From a virus, in IMG/VR virus record IMGVR_UViG_3300023179_003353, positions 1 through 21,450 of that record: a stretch of DNA of 21,450 nucleotides. One strand, 5' to 3'. The position numbers and the translations under genes are program-made. The notes under the pieces were generated by a model. The model did no database searches, was not told where the DNA came from, and worked only from the letters and a program-made list of their open reading frames with translations. This document shows positions 1 through 6,975 of the stretch, piece after piece; position 1 is the stretch's first letter, and every line of letters begins with the position of its first letter.

Positions 1-43
1 AAATGATATAGAACGTTTAGAAGACGACTATGGTAGAAATTGA
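1..43 (+). CDS. 3' end of an upstream gene (partial)
   Basis: The frame that starts at base 2 is open from the window edge and ends in TGA at 41-43, encoding an acidic tail ending DDYGRN. The other two forward frames meet a stop within the first dozen bases. The 14-nt overlap with the next start fits the tight packing elsewhere in the window. Too little is visible to say what the protein is. Confidence 0.4.
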   Translation, partial: NDIERLEDDYGRN

Positions 44-563
44 GCTAGCAGACCACTTTGACAGAATGAATAAGGTGGTCTCAGAATTATTAAAGGGTAA
101 CTCTGCAACGCAGATTGCAAGTCTTACTGGTTTTCAAAGAAAAGAAGTTTTAGAATTAATTGATGAATGGAAAAAGGTAATACGAAATGATTCTAGCGCA
201 AAGGATAGGGCAAAAGAAGCAATTACTGGCGCAGATCAACACTATGCAATGCTTATTAAAGAGGCATGGAAAACAGTAGAAGATGCTGATCAAGCAGGAC
301 AATTAAATGTAAAAGCTACGGCATTAAAATTAATTGCAGACATTGAAGGAAAGCGTATTGGAATGTTGCAACAAGTTGGTCTTTTAGATAATGCAGAACT
401 AGCTACACAAATTTCTGAAACAGAACATAAGCAAGAAATTTTAGTAAAAATATTAAAAGAAGTCACAGCGACTTGTCCAAAATGCAAAATGGAAGTGGCA
501 AAAAGACTTTCACAAATAACTGGAATAGTAGAAGCAGTAATAATAGAGGAAAACAATGATTAA
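30..563 (+). CDS. Putative terminase small subunit (HTH protein)
   Basis: A 177-aa, largely helical, charged protein. Residues about 26-48 look like a helix-turn-helix (SATQIASLTGFQRKEVLELI), as in the DNA-recognition end of small terminases. A CPKC pair lies near 149-152, which could bind zinc or be structural. Position supports the call: only one gene separates it from the large terminase, and small and large terminase genes are normally neighbours. The small subunit would recognise the packaging site and load the motor on DNA. The last 8 nt overlap the next gene. Small terminases diverge strongly, so the role is inferred from HTH plus position; another phage DNA-binding protein is possible. 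Confidence 0.6.
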   Translation: MVEIELADHFDRMNKVVSELLKGNSATQIASLTGFQRKEVLELIDEWKKVIRNDSSAKDRAKEAITGADQHYAMLIKEAWKTVEDADQAGQLNVKATALKLIADIEGKRIGMLQQVGLLDNAELATQISETEHKQEILVKILKEVTATCPKCKMEVAKRLSQITGIVEAVIIEENND

Positions 564-1140
564 TTTAAAAAATATGACACAACTTGGAATTGATATTTAT
601 TTATATAAAAATTTTCTTTCTAAAGAAGAAATAGATTTTTATAATAAAATAATTTTATCAATTGAAGAAAAAGATTGGCATCAAGCGAATCCCGAAATTA
701 ATTGGATTTGGCACACAGATCCAGTACCAGAAGTTTTAGAAATAAAAGATAAAATTTCTAAATTATTTTCTGAAGATCTTTTTATAGGACCAGGAAACTC
801 GTTTGTCAGACTATTAAAAGGAGCGGTATGGGGAGAGCATTCAGATGATTATGAATTTAAAGAAATTATAGAAAAATCTAAAAATTATAAAGAAGGTGAT
901 TCTTACACAGAAGAAACTGTTCCAGTTTATGGATTAATTGTTTATTTTAATAATTTTGAAGGTGGACAAATTTATTATCCAAAACAAAATGTTACTTATC
1001 ATCCAAAACCTGGAGACCTTTTAATACATAGCTCATTAGAACATTGTTTACATGGAGTTAAAGAAGTAAAGTCAGACGTTAGATATTCATACAGTAATAA
1101 TATTAGAAAAAAAATTAAGGTGCCTGTTGATGGAGTTTAA
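556..1140 (+). CDS. 2OG-Fe(II) oxygenase, prolyl 4-hydroxylase-like
   Basis: 194 aa. The C-terminal half is a double-stranded beta-helix fold of the 2-oxoglutarate/Fe(II) superfamily: metal ligands H95-S-D97, the strand-turn FEGGQIYYP (134-142), KPGDLLIH (151-158), second His near H166 in LHGV, and R176 placed to bind 2-oxoglutarate. The family hydroxylates prolyl, lysyl or other side chains and is common in aquatic phages; the substrate is unknown. It sits between the terminase genes, an unusual place that suggests a later insertion. The start overlaps the upstream gene by 8 nt, with GAGGA just upstream. The family call is firm; target and benefit are not known. Confidence 0.88.
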   Translation: MINLKNMTQLGIDIYLYKNFLSKEEIDFYNKIILSIEEKDWHQANPEINWIWHTDPVPEVLEIKDKISKLFSEDLFIGPGNSFVRLLKGAVWGEHSDDYEFKEIIEKSKNYKEGDSYTEETVPVYGLIVYFNNFEGGQIYYPKQNVTYHPKPGDLLIHSSLEHCLHGVKEVKSDVRYSYSNNIRKKIKVPVDGV

Positions 1141-2932
1141 TTTTGACGACCTGATAGATTTATTAGATGGTGAAGAATTTGATGAGCGTCCAGTAGATTT
1201 AAAAACATTTGTTACTGGACCACAGTATCTTGGACTACCACCACTATCTGATCATCAGTATACGTTGATTGAAAAAAGTTCTCAAATTTATAAAGAATCT
1301 ACCCTCATAAAACTTTTTGGAGAAGATGAAGGTAAGAGAATATTTAAACAAACAACAAGCGAAGTTATTGCTCAACTAGGCAAAGGTTCTGGCAAAGACT
1401 ACTGTTCTACTATTGCAGTAGCCTATATCGTTTATTTACTTTTATGTTTAAAAGATCCAGCATCATATTATGGCAAGCCTCCTGGAGATGCAATTGATAT
1501 TTTAAATATTGCTATTAATGCTCAGCAGGCTAACAATGTTTTTTTTAAAGGTTTTAAAACAAGAATTGAAAAATCAGAGTGGTTTGTAGGAAAATATACT
1601 GATAAGGCTTCTGAAATTAAATTTGATAAAGCAATTACAGTACATTCTGGACACTCTGAAAGAGAGGCGTGGGAGGGATATAACGTAATTGTTGTCATCC
1701 TTGACGAGATATCTGGTTTTGCCACAGAAAATACAACTGGACATGATCAAGCAAAAACTGCTGATGCAATCTATGATATGTACAGGGCTTCGGTTGATTC
1801 ACGTTTCCCAGATTTTGGTAAAGTAATTTTACTTTCTTTTCCTAGATTTAAAAATGATCCTATTCAAAAATTTTATGACTCAGTTATTGCAGAAAAAGAA
1901 ACAGTTGTTAGAACATATAAATTTAAAATGGATAATGAATTGCCAGATGGCATAGAAGGAAACGAATTTGAAATTCAATGGGAAGAAGACCATATTCTTT
2001 CATATGCAGTGCCTAAAGTGTATGCACTTAAAAGACCAACCTGGGAAGTTAATCCAACAAGAAGTATAGAAGATTTCAAGGTTTCTTTTTATAAAAATTC
2101 TTCCGATGCTCTAGGACGCTTTGCATGTATGCCACCAGAAGCAATTGATGCCTTTTTTAAGTCCAGAGAAAAAATAGAATTAGCATTCAAAAACACAGCC
2201 CTGGCTGTTGATAACTTTGGAAGATTTGAAAACTGGTTTGCTCCAGATCCAGACAAAGAATATTTTTTGCACGTAGATCTTGCACAAAAACACGACCATT
2301 GTGCAGTTTCTATGGCTCATGTCCAAAAATGGGTTAATGTTAAAGTTACAGATACCTATTCTCAACCAGCTCCAATTGTTGAGGTAGATGCAGTTAGATA
2401 TTGGACACCAACAGCTGATAAATCAGTTGATTTTACAGAAGTAAAAGATTATATTTTATCTTTAAGAACAAAAGGTTTTAAAATTAGAGTTTGTACATTT
2501 GATAGATGGAATTCTCATGACATGATGCAACAGTTAAAGCAGTATGGAATTAATACTGAAATTTTATCTGTTGCTAAAAAACATTATGATGATATGGCAA
2601 TGGTTGTAGCGGAAGAAAGGCTTGTGGGTCCACATATACCCCTATTAATAGATGAATTATTGCAATTAAAAATAATGCGTGACAGGGTAGATCATCCCAG
2701 AAAAGGATCTAAAGACTTAGCAGATGCAGTATGTGGTTCAATATTCAATGCTATTAGTAGAACTAGATTTGATGGAAATAACGAAATTAAAGTTCATACC
2801 TATGAATCTTTTATTGAAGATAACGATTTAGAACAAGCAGATGGAGAAAAGGAGTATGTTCAGAATATGATTAGAGCACCAAGAATGCCTGAACATTTAA
2901 AAACATCAATAGAGAACATGATGATATTATGA
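1130..2932 (+). CDS. terL: Terminase large subunit (packaging ATPase-nuclease)
   Basis: 600 aa, full length for the family. The N-terminal ATPase has Walker A GKGSGKD at about 84-90 and Walker B VVILDE at about 188-193 with its catalytic Glu. The C-terminal RNase H-like nuclease shows the expected acidic residues: D383 in HVDLAQ, D458 in CTFDRW, and D529/D532 in SKDLADAV. The protein pumps DNA into the prohead and cuts the concatemer. I start at the ATG at 1130, not the TTG at 1127, because AAGGTG (1116-1121) is then well spaced; the start overlaps the end of the oxygenase gene. The stop overlaps the next ATG (ATGA), suggesting translational coupling. A very secure call and the best phage marker here. 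Confidence 0.96.
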   Translation: MEFNFDDLIDLLDGEEFDERPVDLKTFVTGPQYLGLPPLSDHQYTLIEKSSQIYKESTLIKLFGEDEGKRIFKQTTSEVIAQLGKGSGKDYCSTIAVAYIVYLLLCLKDPASYYGKPPGDAIDILNIAINAQQANNVFFKGFKTRIEKSEWFVGKYTDKASEIKFDKAITVHSGHSEREAWEGYNVIVVILDEISGFATENTTGHDQAKTADAIYDMYRASVDSRFPDFGKVILLSFPRFKNDPIQKFYDSVIAEKETVVRTYKFKMDNELPDGIEGNEFEIQWEEDHILSYAVPKVYALKRPTWEVNPTRSIEDFKVSFYKNSSDALGRFACMPPEAIDAFFKSREKIELAFKNTALAVDNFGRFENWFAPDPDKEYFLHVDLAQKHDHCAVSMAHVQKWVNVKVTDTYSQPAPIVEVDAVRYWTPTADKSVDFTEVKDYILSLRTKGFKIRVCTFDRWNSHDMMQQLKQYGINTEILSVAKKHYDDMAMVVAEERLVGPHIPLLIDELLQLKIMRDRVDHPRKGSKDLADAVCGSIFNAISRTRFDGNNEIKVHTYESFIEDNDLEQADGEKEYVQNMIRAPRMPEHLKTSIENMMIL

Positions 2933-3177
2933 GTTCATACCAAGAAAAAGCAAAAGAATGCAAATGCTGTGGAAAACATGTGCCGCTTCCAACAGTATTA
3001 AAAGAATACAATGGAGTAGTTGTTTGCCCGACTACATTTTCAAACATAATGGAATACAAAAGACTTTGGACTTTAATTGGTTCAAGGCCCGTTGGTAGTG
3101 TAAGAAAACATTTTTCTGAATATGTTCAACAAATAGTAGAGCAAAGTATTGACAAAAATGAGGACGGAACGTTATAA
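2929..3177 (+). CDS. Small Cys-rich phage protein
   Basis: 82 aa, unrecognised. C11, C13, C14 (CKCC) and C33 (VVCP) could form a small metal site in the first 35 residues; the rest is helical and charged (EYVQQIVEQSIDKNEDG). It starts in an ATGA overlap with the terminase stop and has no clear Shine-Dalgarno of its own, so it is probably translated by re-initiation and expressed with packaging. A packaging accessory role is a guess from position only. Confidence 0.7.
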   Translation: MSSYQEKAKECKCCGKHVPLPTVLKEYNGVVVCPTTFSNIMEYKRLWTLIGSRPVGSVRKHFSEYVQQIVEQSIDKNEDGTL

Positions 3178-3187
3178 TTTAAGTCTT

Positions 3188-3261
3188 GCACCAGTAGCCA
3201 AGCTGGTTAAGGCTCCGAACTCATAATTCGGTTATCGTAGGTTCAAGTCCTACCTGGTGTA
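3188..3261 (+). tRNA. tRNA with CAT anticodon (Met or Ile2)
   Basis: A complete cloverleaf reads by eye. The 7-bp acceptor is 3188-3194 with 3254-3260 (one G-T pair at the end). The D stem is GCC/GGC with GG in its loop, and the anticodon stem CCGAA/TTCGG frames loop CTCATAA, giving CAT at 3222-3224. The T arm is GTAGG-TTCAAGT-CCTAC, the discriminator is A3261, and no CCA is encoded. The anticodon stem lacks the three G-C pairs of an initiator. Elongator Met and Ile2 (lysidine-modified, reading AUA) cannot be told apart by eye; Ile2 would suit this AT-rich phage. Confidence 0.93.
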
Positions 3262-3264
3262 CGG

Positions 3265-3864
3265 ATGGGAAAAATGAAAAAAGTTTTAATAGTAGGAGGT
3301 ACTAGTAGCTTATCTTTAAAAGTATGTTCTTTATTAGAAAATAATGGATATCAAATAGACGTAATGACATATAGAAATAATAATAAAATTAATAATTATT
3401 ATAAGTGGATCTATTTAAATTTAGAAGACATATCAAGTATTGATAATTTATTAAACTTAATTCCTAAAAACTATTATTCTAAAATAATAATTTTTTCTGG
3501 CAATGCTTTTATTGAAAATAATAAAGAAAATTTATTCAATATGTTAAAAAAATATTATGAAAGTTATTTATTTAATTATATATATATGACATATAATTTT
3601 TTAGAGAATATAAATGAAAGCGGACAAATCATATCAATATCCTCTTTAGCCGCAAATAAACCAGTTACAGATATGCACTATTCTGCCGTCAAGGGTGGTG
3701 TGCAGTCTTTTTTAAGATCTTTATCTTTAAAAGCCAAGCCTGAGCAAGCATTATTTTCAATATCTCCAGCAACAATAACAGAAGATATAAGAGATCAAAT
3801 AGCACAAATTATTTTAAAAGCAGATTCAAGTTTTAATGGGAAAATTATAGAAATTGGATATTAA
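3265..3864 (+). CDS. Short-chain dehydrogenase/reductase-like protein
   Basis: 199 aa, shorter than typical SDR enzymes (about 250). The N-terminus KKVLIVGGTSSLS (5-17) is a Rossmann beta-alpha turn in which the usual Gly-rich motif is altered to GGTSSLS. FSGNA at 78-82 takes the place of the NAG motif. The catalytic set is present: Ser in ISISS (124-127) and Y139xxxK143. The C-terminus ends just after GKIIEIGY, so little substrate-binding loop remains. The family reduces or oxidises carbonyl/hydroxyl groups with NAD(P)H; the substrate is unknown. The start is 3 nt after the tRNA; ATG 3274 (MKKVLIVGG) is an equally likely start. Confidence 0.85.
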   Translation: MGKMKKVLIVGGTSSLSLKVCSLLENNGYQIDVMTYRNNNKINNYYKWIYLNLEDISSIDNLLNLIPKNYYSKIIIFSGNAFIENNKENLFNMLKKYYESYLFNYIYMTYNFLENINESGQIISISSLAANKPVTDMHYSAVKGGVQSFLRSLSLKAKPEQALFSISPATITEDIRDQIAQIILKADSSFNGKIIEIGY

Positions 3865-3897
3865 TAATATTGTACAATTAGATAGGGAGATGGTAAT

Positions 3898-4194
3898 GTG
3901 GAACAAGAAGATCTAAATTATTACATAGAAATTGGTGCAGTTGAATTAACTGGAATTGATGAAGAGGGACAATTTATGTTTCGAATTACTAGGCTCGCAA
4001 AAGAGTTAGCTCCAGAGTTATGGAAAGCACACCAGCAAAATGTTGATGAAATGCTTATAGATTTATATGAAAAAGGTTTATTAACAGTTTCATACAATGA
4101 GGAATTAGAAGCAACAATAGAATTAACTGACGAAGGAATTGCGGTTGCAGAACAATACGGTTTATTTCAGATTACAAATGAGGAGGAAGAATAA
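3898..4194 (+). CDS. Small acidic protein, winged-helix-like
   Basis: 98 aa, acidic. The pattern of helices followed by EKGLLTVSYN, a strand, and IELTDEGIAVAEQYG resembles the end of winged-helix domains (turn, beta wing, 'LTDEG'), so a DNA- or protein-binding role is possible but unproven. The start is GTG with AGGGAG about 10 nt upstream. A TACAAT box at 3873-3878 may be a promoter, without a convincing -35. The stop TAA overlaps the next ATG (TAATG). No specific family recognised. Confidence 0.7.
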   Translation: MEQEDLNYYIEIGAVELTGIDEEGQFMFRITRLAKELAPELWKAHQQNVDEMLIDLYEKGLLTVSYNEELEATIELTDEGIAVAEQYGLFQITNEEEE

Positions 4195-4352
4195 TGCCTT
4201 GGCAAATTAAACAAGGTGCTTCTGGATGTAAAGGATTTGCTGTTGTAAAAGAAGGGTCTGGAGAATTAGTTGGATGCCATCCAAGCAAATCAAGAGCATT
4301 GGCACATTTAAAAGCGCTATATGCTTCTGAAGCACAAAATAATAAAAAGTAA
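4194..4352 (+). CDS. Stand-alone capsid-protease-associated mini-domain
   Basis: 52 aa. It begins MPWQIKQGASGCKGFAVVKE, continues with LVGCHPSK and ends HLKALYASE. From memory this matches a small module (start MPW, 'AVVK', 'VGCH.s...A..hl.ALYA') found at the ends of phage capsid maturation proteases or as a separate mini-protein near head genes. Here it stands alone. The start overlaps the preceding stop (TAATG) and the stop is 5 nt before tRNA-Arg. Likely head-associated, though no capsid or protease gene is nearby in the window. Confidence 0.75.
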   Translation: MPWQIKQGASGCKGFAVVKEGSGELVGCHPSKSRALAHLKALYASEAQNNKK

Positions 4353-4357
4353 AAATT

Positions 4358-4430
4358 GCCTTTGTAGCTCAGGGGACAGAGCGGATGCCTTCTAAGCATT
4401 AGGTCGCAGGTTCGATTCCTGCCAAAGGCG
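4358..4430 (+). tRNA. tRNA-Arg(TCT)
   Basis: The acceptor GCCTTTG (4358-4364) pairs perfectly with CAAAGGC (4423-4429). The D stem is GCTC/GAGC, the anticodon stem GATGC/GCATT encloses loop CTTCTAA with TCT at 4391-4393, and the T arm is GCAGG-TTCGATT-CCTGC. The discriminator is G4430 and CCA is not encoded. It reads AGA, the Arg codon that dominates this window's genes. Confidence 0.95.
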
Positions 4431-4434
4431 CATT

Positions 4435-4506
4435 GCCTTCATAGCTCAGTGGTAGAGCAACGCACTTGTAATGCGTAGGTCGGGGGTTCAAATCCCTCTG
4501 GGGGCT
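4435..4506 (+). tRNA. tRNA-Thr(TGT)
   Basis: The acceptor GCCTTCA (4435-4441) pairs with TGGGGGC (4499-4505) through two T-G pairs. The D stem is GCTC/GAGC, the anticodon stem ACGCA/TGCGT holds loop CTTGTAA with TGT at 4467-4469, and the T arm is GGGGG-TTCAAAT-CCCTC. CCA is not encoded and the discriminator appears to be T4506. It lies 4 nt after tRNA-Arg, so both are probably cut from one transcript. It reads ACA. Confidence 0.93.
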
Positions 4507-4519
4507 CGATATATAAAAA

Positions 4520-4550
4520 TGATATAATAGAATATAAAACATAAAGGAGG
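4520..4550 (+). promoter_or_regulatory. Extended -10 promoter and strong RBS for dps
   Basis: TGATATAAT at 4520-4528 is an extended -10 (TGn plus TATAAT) with no clear -35 box, just downstream of tRNA-Thr. A near-ideal ribosome site AAGGAGG (4544-4550) sits 5 nt before the ATG. Together they suggest strong, independent expression of Dps. Confidence 0.65.
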
Positions 4551-4555
4551 AATTA

Positions 4556-5008
4556 ATGGAAACTCTGATTCAACAACTAAGAGTATTACAAGCAGATTTG
4601 TTTGTATACTATACAAAAGCTCATGGTTATCATTGGAATGTAGAGGGAATACTTTTTAATCAATTCCATGATTTCTTCTCTGAAATTTATAATGATGCAT
4701 GGAATTCAATAGATGATTATGCTGAATGGATAAGAATATTTGGACAGTTTGCAGATTTTGATGCTGCAAAAGCAGTAATGATTTCAAACGTTAAATATGA
4801 TTTAGGAAATACCAATAATCCAACAGATATGCTAAAATCACTTTTAGTATCTAATGAAAGAATTGTCGAAGATTTAAAAACTGCATTTAATATGGCAAAC
4901 ATTGCTGGCGAGCAAGGCGTTGCTAACTTCTTTGCAGATAGAATTACAGCACATGAAAAGTTTAGATGGAAAATGGTTTCATCTTTAAAAACGATTATCA
5001 ATAATTAA
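4556..5008 (+). CDS. dps: Dps-family ferritin-like protein
   Basis: 150 aa, typical for the family. The inter-subunit ferroxidase ligands fall in place: H26 in YHWN, H38 in FHDFF, then D53 and E57 in DDYAEWIR. Dps dodecamers oxidise Fe(II) with H2O2, store iron and in many species bind DNA, protecting it from Fenton chemistry. No Lys-rich DNA-binding tail is visible at the N-terminus (METLIQQLRV). It has its own extended -10 promoter and a very strong RBS, so high expression is likely. In this phage it would fit with AhpC/AhpD and thioredoxin as protection during infection. A confident family call; dps-like genes are known in some phages. Confidence 0.93.
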   Translation: METLIQQLRVLQADLFVYYTKAHGYHWNVEGILFNQFHDFFSEIYNDAWNSIDDYAEWIRIFGQFADFDAAKAVMISNVKYDLGNTNNPTDMLKSLLVSNERIVEDLKTAFNMANIAGEQGVANFFADRITAHEKFRWKMVSSLKTIINN

Positions 5009-5016
5009 GGAGAAAG

Positions 5017-5640
5017 ATGGCAGCAGTACAAGGTTCTGCAGCAAGACTAGTTGAGGTTGCTTTAGCAGAAGAAGGATATATTGAAGGACCAAAAGACAAC
5101 GAAACAAAATTCGGTGCTTTTACAGGATCTAATTTCCAACCATGGTGTGGAAGTTTTGTTATGTGGTGTGCTAATGAAGCGCAAGTAAAAATGCCAAACA
5201 CGGTATATACTCCAGGTGGAGCACAGGCTTTTATGAAGGCTGGAACTTGGCAAAAAGCAGAAGAAGCAACCCCGCAACCAGGCGATATTGCATATTTTGA
5301 TTTTCCAAATGATGGCGTAGATAGGATTTCACACGTAGGAATTGTTGTTAAAGATAATGGCGATGGAACTGTTATGGTCATTGAAGGAAATACTACAAAA
5401 GCAAAGGCTGGCGATCAAAGAAATGGCGGAGAAGTTTGTTTACAACGCCGTGCATATAAGAAAAAGAATGGCTCTAAGGTCATGCCAAGTAAGCCAGTAG
5501 CAATTGTAGGATTTGGAAGACCAGCTTTTGGTACTCCAGTTAAGAAAAAAGAAATTAAGGCTGCTGCACCAGCAAAACCATCTGTAAAGAAAACACCAGC
5601 TAAGGCTACCGCAAAAAAGTCTACTCCTAAAAAGAAATAA
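5017..5640 (+). CDS. CHAP-domain endolysin with basic tail
   Basis: 207 aa. A CHAP domain spans about residues 5-165: catalytic Cys C44 in PWCGSFVMWC, His H106 in SHVGIVV, and acidic/amide residues in IEGNT (E123, N125). CHAP enzymes cut peptidoglycan as amidases or endopeptidases, so this is probably the lysis enzyme or a virion wall hydrolase. The tail (about 173-207) is rich in Lys, Ala and Pro (TPAKATAKKSTPKKK), like histone H1 tails, and may bind the anionic cell wall. There is no signal peptide, so export would need a holin. AAGGAGAAAG lies just before the ATG at 5017, 9 nt after dps. Confidence 0.9.
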   Translation: MAAVQGSAARLVEVALAEEGYIEGPKDNETKFGAFTGSNFQPWCGSFVMWCANEAQVKMPNTVYTPGGAQAFMKAGTWQKAEEATPQPGDIAYFDFPNDGVDRISHVGIVVKDNGDGTVMVIEGNTTKAKAGDQRNGGEVCLQRRAYKKKNGSKVMPSKPVAIVGFGRPAFGTPVKKKEIKAAAPAKPSVKKTPAKATAKKSTPKKK

Positions 5641-5651
5641 AAATTAAAAAA

Positions 5652-6215
5652 ATGGTTAAAGCTTTTAAATATATACAAAATGCTGTACCAGACGTGCCGT
5701 CCTGGTCCGATTTAATAAAAGCTTTGGATTATAAATTTAATAATCCTCACCCAGAGTTCGTTCATGAGCCTAGGGAGATGTTTATATTTAATAATGAAAG
5801 ATGTACAGACATTTTTAAATACCATTTAATGGATCTTCAGTTCTGGAACGTAGATAACTATAGATCTTTGACAAGTTTAATTCCTCAAACTAAAAATCTT
5901 ATAAATTTTCTTAAAGAAGATGTAAGCGGAGAATGGTATATAAAGTGTTTGATGAATTTAGTTGGCAAAGAAGCAGCCCTGACCGCACACAAAGACGATC
6001 ATCATGTAATTTCTTGGCAGTGCGAGGGAAGCGTTGAATATAGAATATACGAAGATGTTGATTCTGATTTTGGAGTACCAATAGATTTTCATAATTTAAA
6101 ATATGATTCTTATATTTTAAATCCTGGAGATATTATGATTATGCCAGCTGGAACAATACATCAGGCTGTTGTATTTCAACCAAGAGCAACTTTAATTTTA
6201 GATATACCAGTATAA
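5652..6215 (+). CDS. Cupin/JmjC-like Fe(II)-binding protein
   Basis: 187 aa. The C-terminal half reads as a cupin beta-barrel: H113-K-D115 in AHKDDHHV, then SVEYRIY, then LNPGDIMIMPAGTIH with second His H170, and R178 on a late strand. HxD...H with a following basic residue matches Fe(II) and possibly 2-oxoglutarate binding, as in JmjC-type hydroxylases. The N-terminal 100 residues resemble nothing I know. Substrate unknown. No Shine-Dalgarno is visible before the ATG (the preceding bases are almost all A), in contrast to the endolysin. It may act like the other oxygenases in the window; a non-catalytic cupin is also possible. Confidence 0.8.
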   Translation: MVKAFKYIQNAVPDVPSWSDLIKALDYKFNNPHPEFVHEPREMFIFNNERCTDIFKYHLMDLQFWNVDNYRSLTSLIPQTKNLINFLKEDVSGEWYIKCLMNLVGKEAALTAHKDDHHVISWQCEGSVEYRIYEDVDSDFGVPIDFHNLKYDSYILNPGDIMIMPAGTIHQAVVFQPRATLILDIPV

Positions 6216-6238
6216 CAATTTATATAAAAAATAAAATT

Positions 6239-6278
6239 TGCTATAATATATATGGGTCGCCTAACGGGACCCATATAT
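6239..6278 (+). promoter_or_regulatory. Extended -10 promoter with inverted repeat (hsp20)
   Basis: TGCTATAAT (6239-6247) is followed directly by a perfect 11-bp inverted repeat, 6248-6258 with 6268-6278, around a 9-nt loop (GCCTAACGG). Transcription should start near 6254, so the RNA would begin with a GGGTC/GACCC hairpin. The repeat may be a stabilising 5' stem-loop or an operator. An AAAGGAGG ribosome site (6293-6300) follows, outside the hairpin. Confidence 0.65.
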
Positions 6279-6306
6279 TAATTTATTCGCTTAAAGGAGG
6301 AATAAA

Positions 6307-6723
6307 ATGGTAACAACATTCGGCTTGGATCTTTTTAAGGATCCATTTTTTATTGGATTTAATCGAGAGCTAAACAGGTTAAATCATGTACATTCAACTA
6401 ATACTGGTGGATTTCCACCATATGATCTACTTAAATTAAATGACGATAATTATGTTCTCACATTAGCTGTAGCAGGATTTTCAAAAGAAAGCCTTGACAT
6501 TACAGTAGATCAAGGAACATTAATTATTAAGGGAAATCAAATAGAAATCGTTGATGCCGAAGTGCTACATAAAGGAATTGCTACTAGAAAGTTCACTAGA
6601 TCATTTGCTCTTGGAGAATACATGGAAGTAACAAATGCTGAACTTGCGGACGGAATGTTGAGCATTAAGATAACTCGTTTAATTCCAGAAGAAAAAAAAC
6701 CAAAAGCAATCACAATTAACTAA
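6307..6723 (+). CDS. Hsp20 small heat-shock protein
   Basis: 138 aa. The alpha-crystallin domain runs from about 39 to 128: PPYDLLKLNDDNYVLTLAVA, the conserved AGFSKESLDI, and ADGMLSIKITRL (the usual 'GxLxI'). The C-terminal AITI supplies the I-x-I tail motif that docks oligomers. Small heat-shock proteins hold unfolding proteins without ATP, and several tailed phages carry them, possibly to support virion assembly or host survival. The N-terminus (FGLDLFKDPFFIGFN) matches the IbpA/HspA class. It has its own promoter with a 5' hairpin and a strong AAAGGAGG, so strong expression is likely. Confidence 0.94.
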   Translation: MVTTFGLDLFKDPFFIGFNRELNRLNHVHSTNTGGFPPYDLLKLNDDNYVLTLAVAGFSKESLDITVDQGTLIIKGNQIEIVDAEVLHKGIATRKFTRSFALGEYMEVTNAELADGMLSIKITRLIPEEKKPKAITIN

Positions 6724-6734
6724 CTGATAGACCT

Positions 6735-6755
6735 GGGCAAGTCTCTAAACTGCCC
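6735..6755 (+). promoter_or_regulatory. Intergenic stem-loop between hsp20 and FmdB gene
   Basis: GGGCA (6735-6739) pairs with TGCCC (6751-6755) across an 11-nt loop. No run of T follows, so it is not a classic terminator; it could be an RNA-processing or stability element that sets unequal expression of the two genes. Confidence 0.35.
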
Positions 6756-6766
6756 TTAAAGGGAAC

Positions 6767-6946
6767 ATGCCAAAATACGAATATGCGTGTGTTACATGTA
6801 AAAGACACACAGAAGTTAATAGAAGTTTTAACGATGAAGAAGTTGTCCCAAACTGTGCTTATTGCGGAAGCATAACTAGTAGATACTATGGCTCAGTTGG
6901 AGTACAGTTTAAAGGTTCAGGTTTTTACAAAACAGACAATAAATAG
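6767..6946 (+). CDS. FmdB-type zinc-ribbon protein
   Basis: 59 aa. It has the hallmark start MPKYEYACVTC, the second pair CAYC (30-33), and the typical family ending VQFKGSGFYKTD. Four Cys (C8, C11, C30, C33) form one zinc ribbon. The FmdB-like family ('putative regulatory protein') is widespread in bacteria and phages; its molecular role is not settled, but nucleic-acid or protein binding is usual for such ribbons. AAAGGG lies only 3 nt before the ATG, so initiation may be weak. It is probably cotranscribed with hsp20. Confidence 0.88.
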   Translation: MPKYEYACVTCKRHTEVNRSFNDEEVVPNCAYCGSITSRYYGSVGVQFKGSGFYKTDNK

Positions 6947-6975
6947 TTAACTAAAATAAATTAAGCCTCAATACA

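Noticed and set aside
1522-2365. Minus-strand frames inside the terminase gene
   Set aside because: No ribosome sites, no recognisable motifs, and the plus strand is fully explained by a conserved protein.
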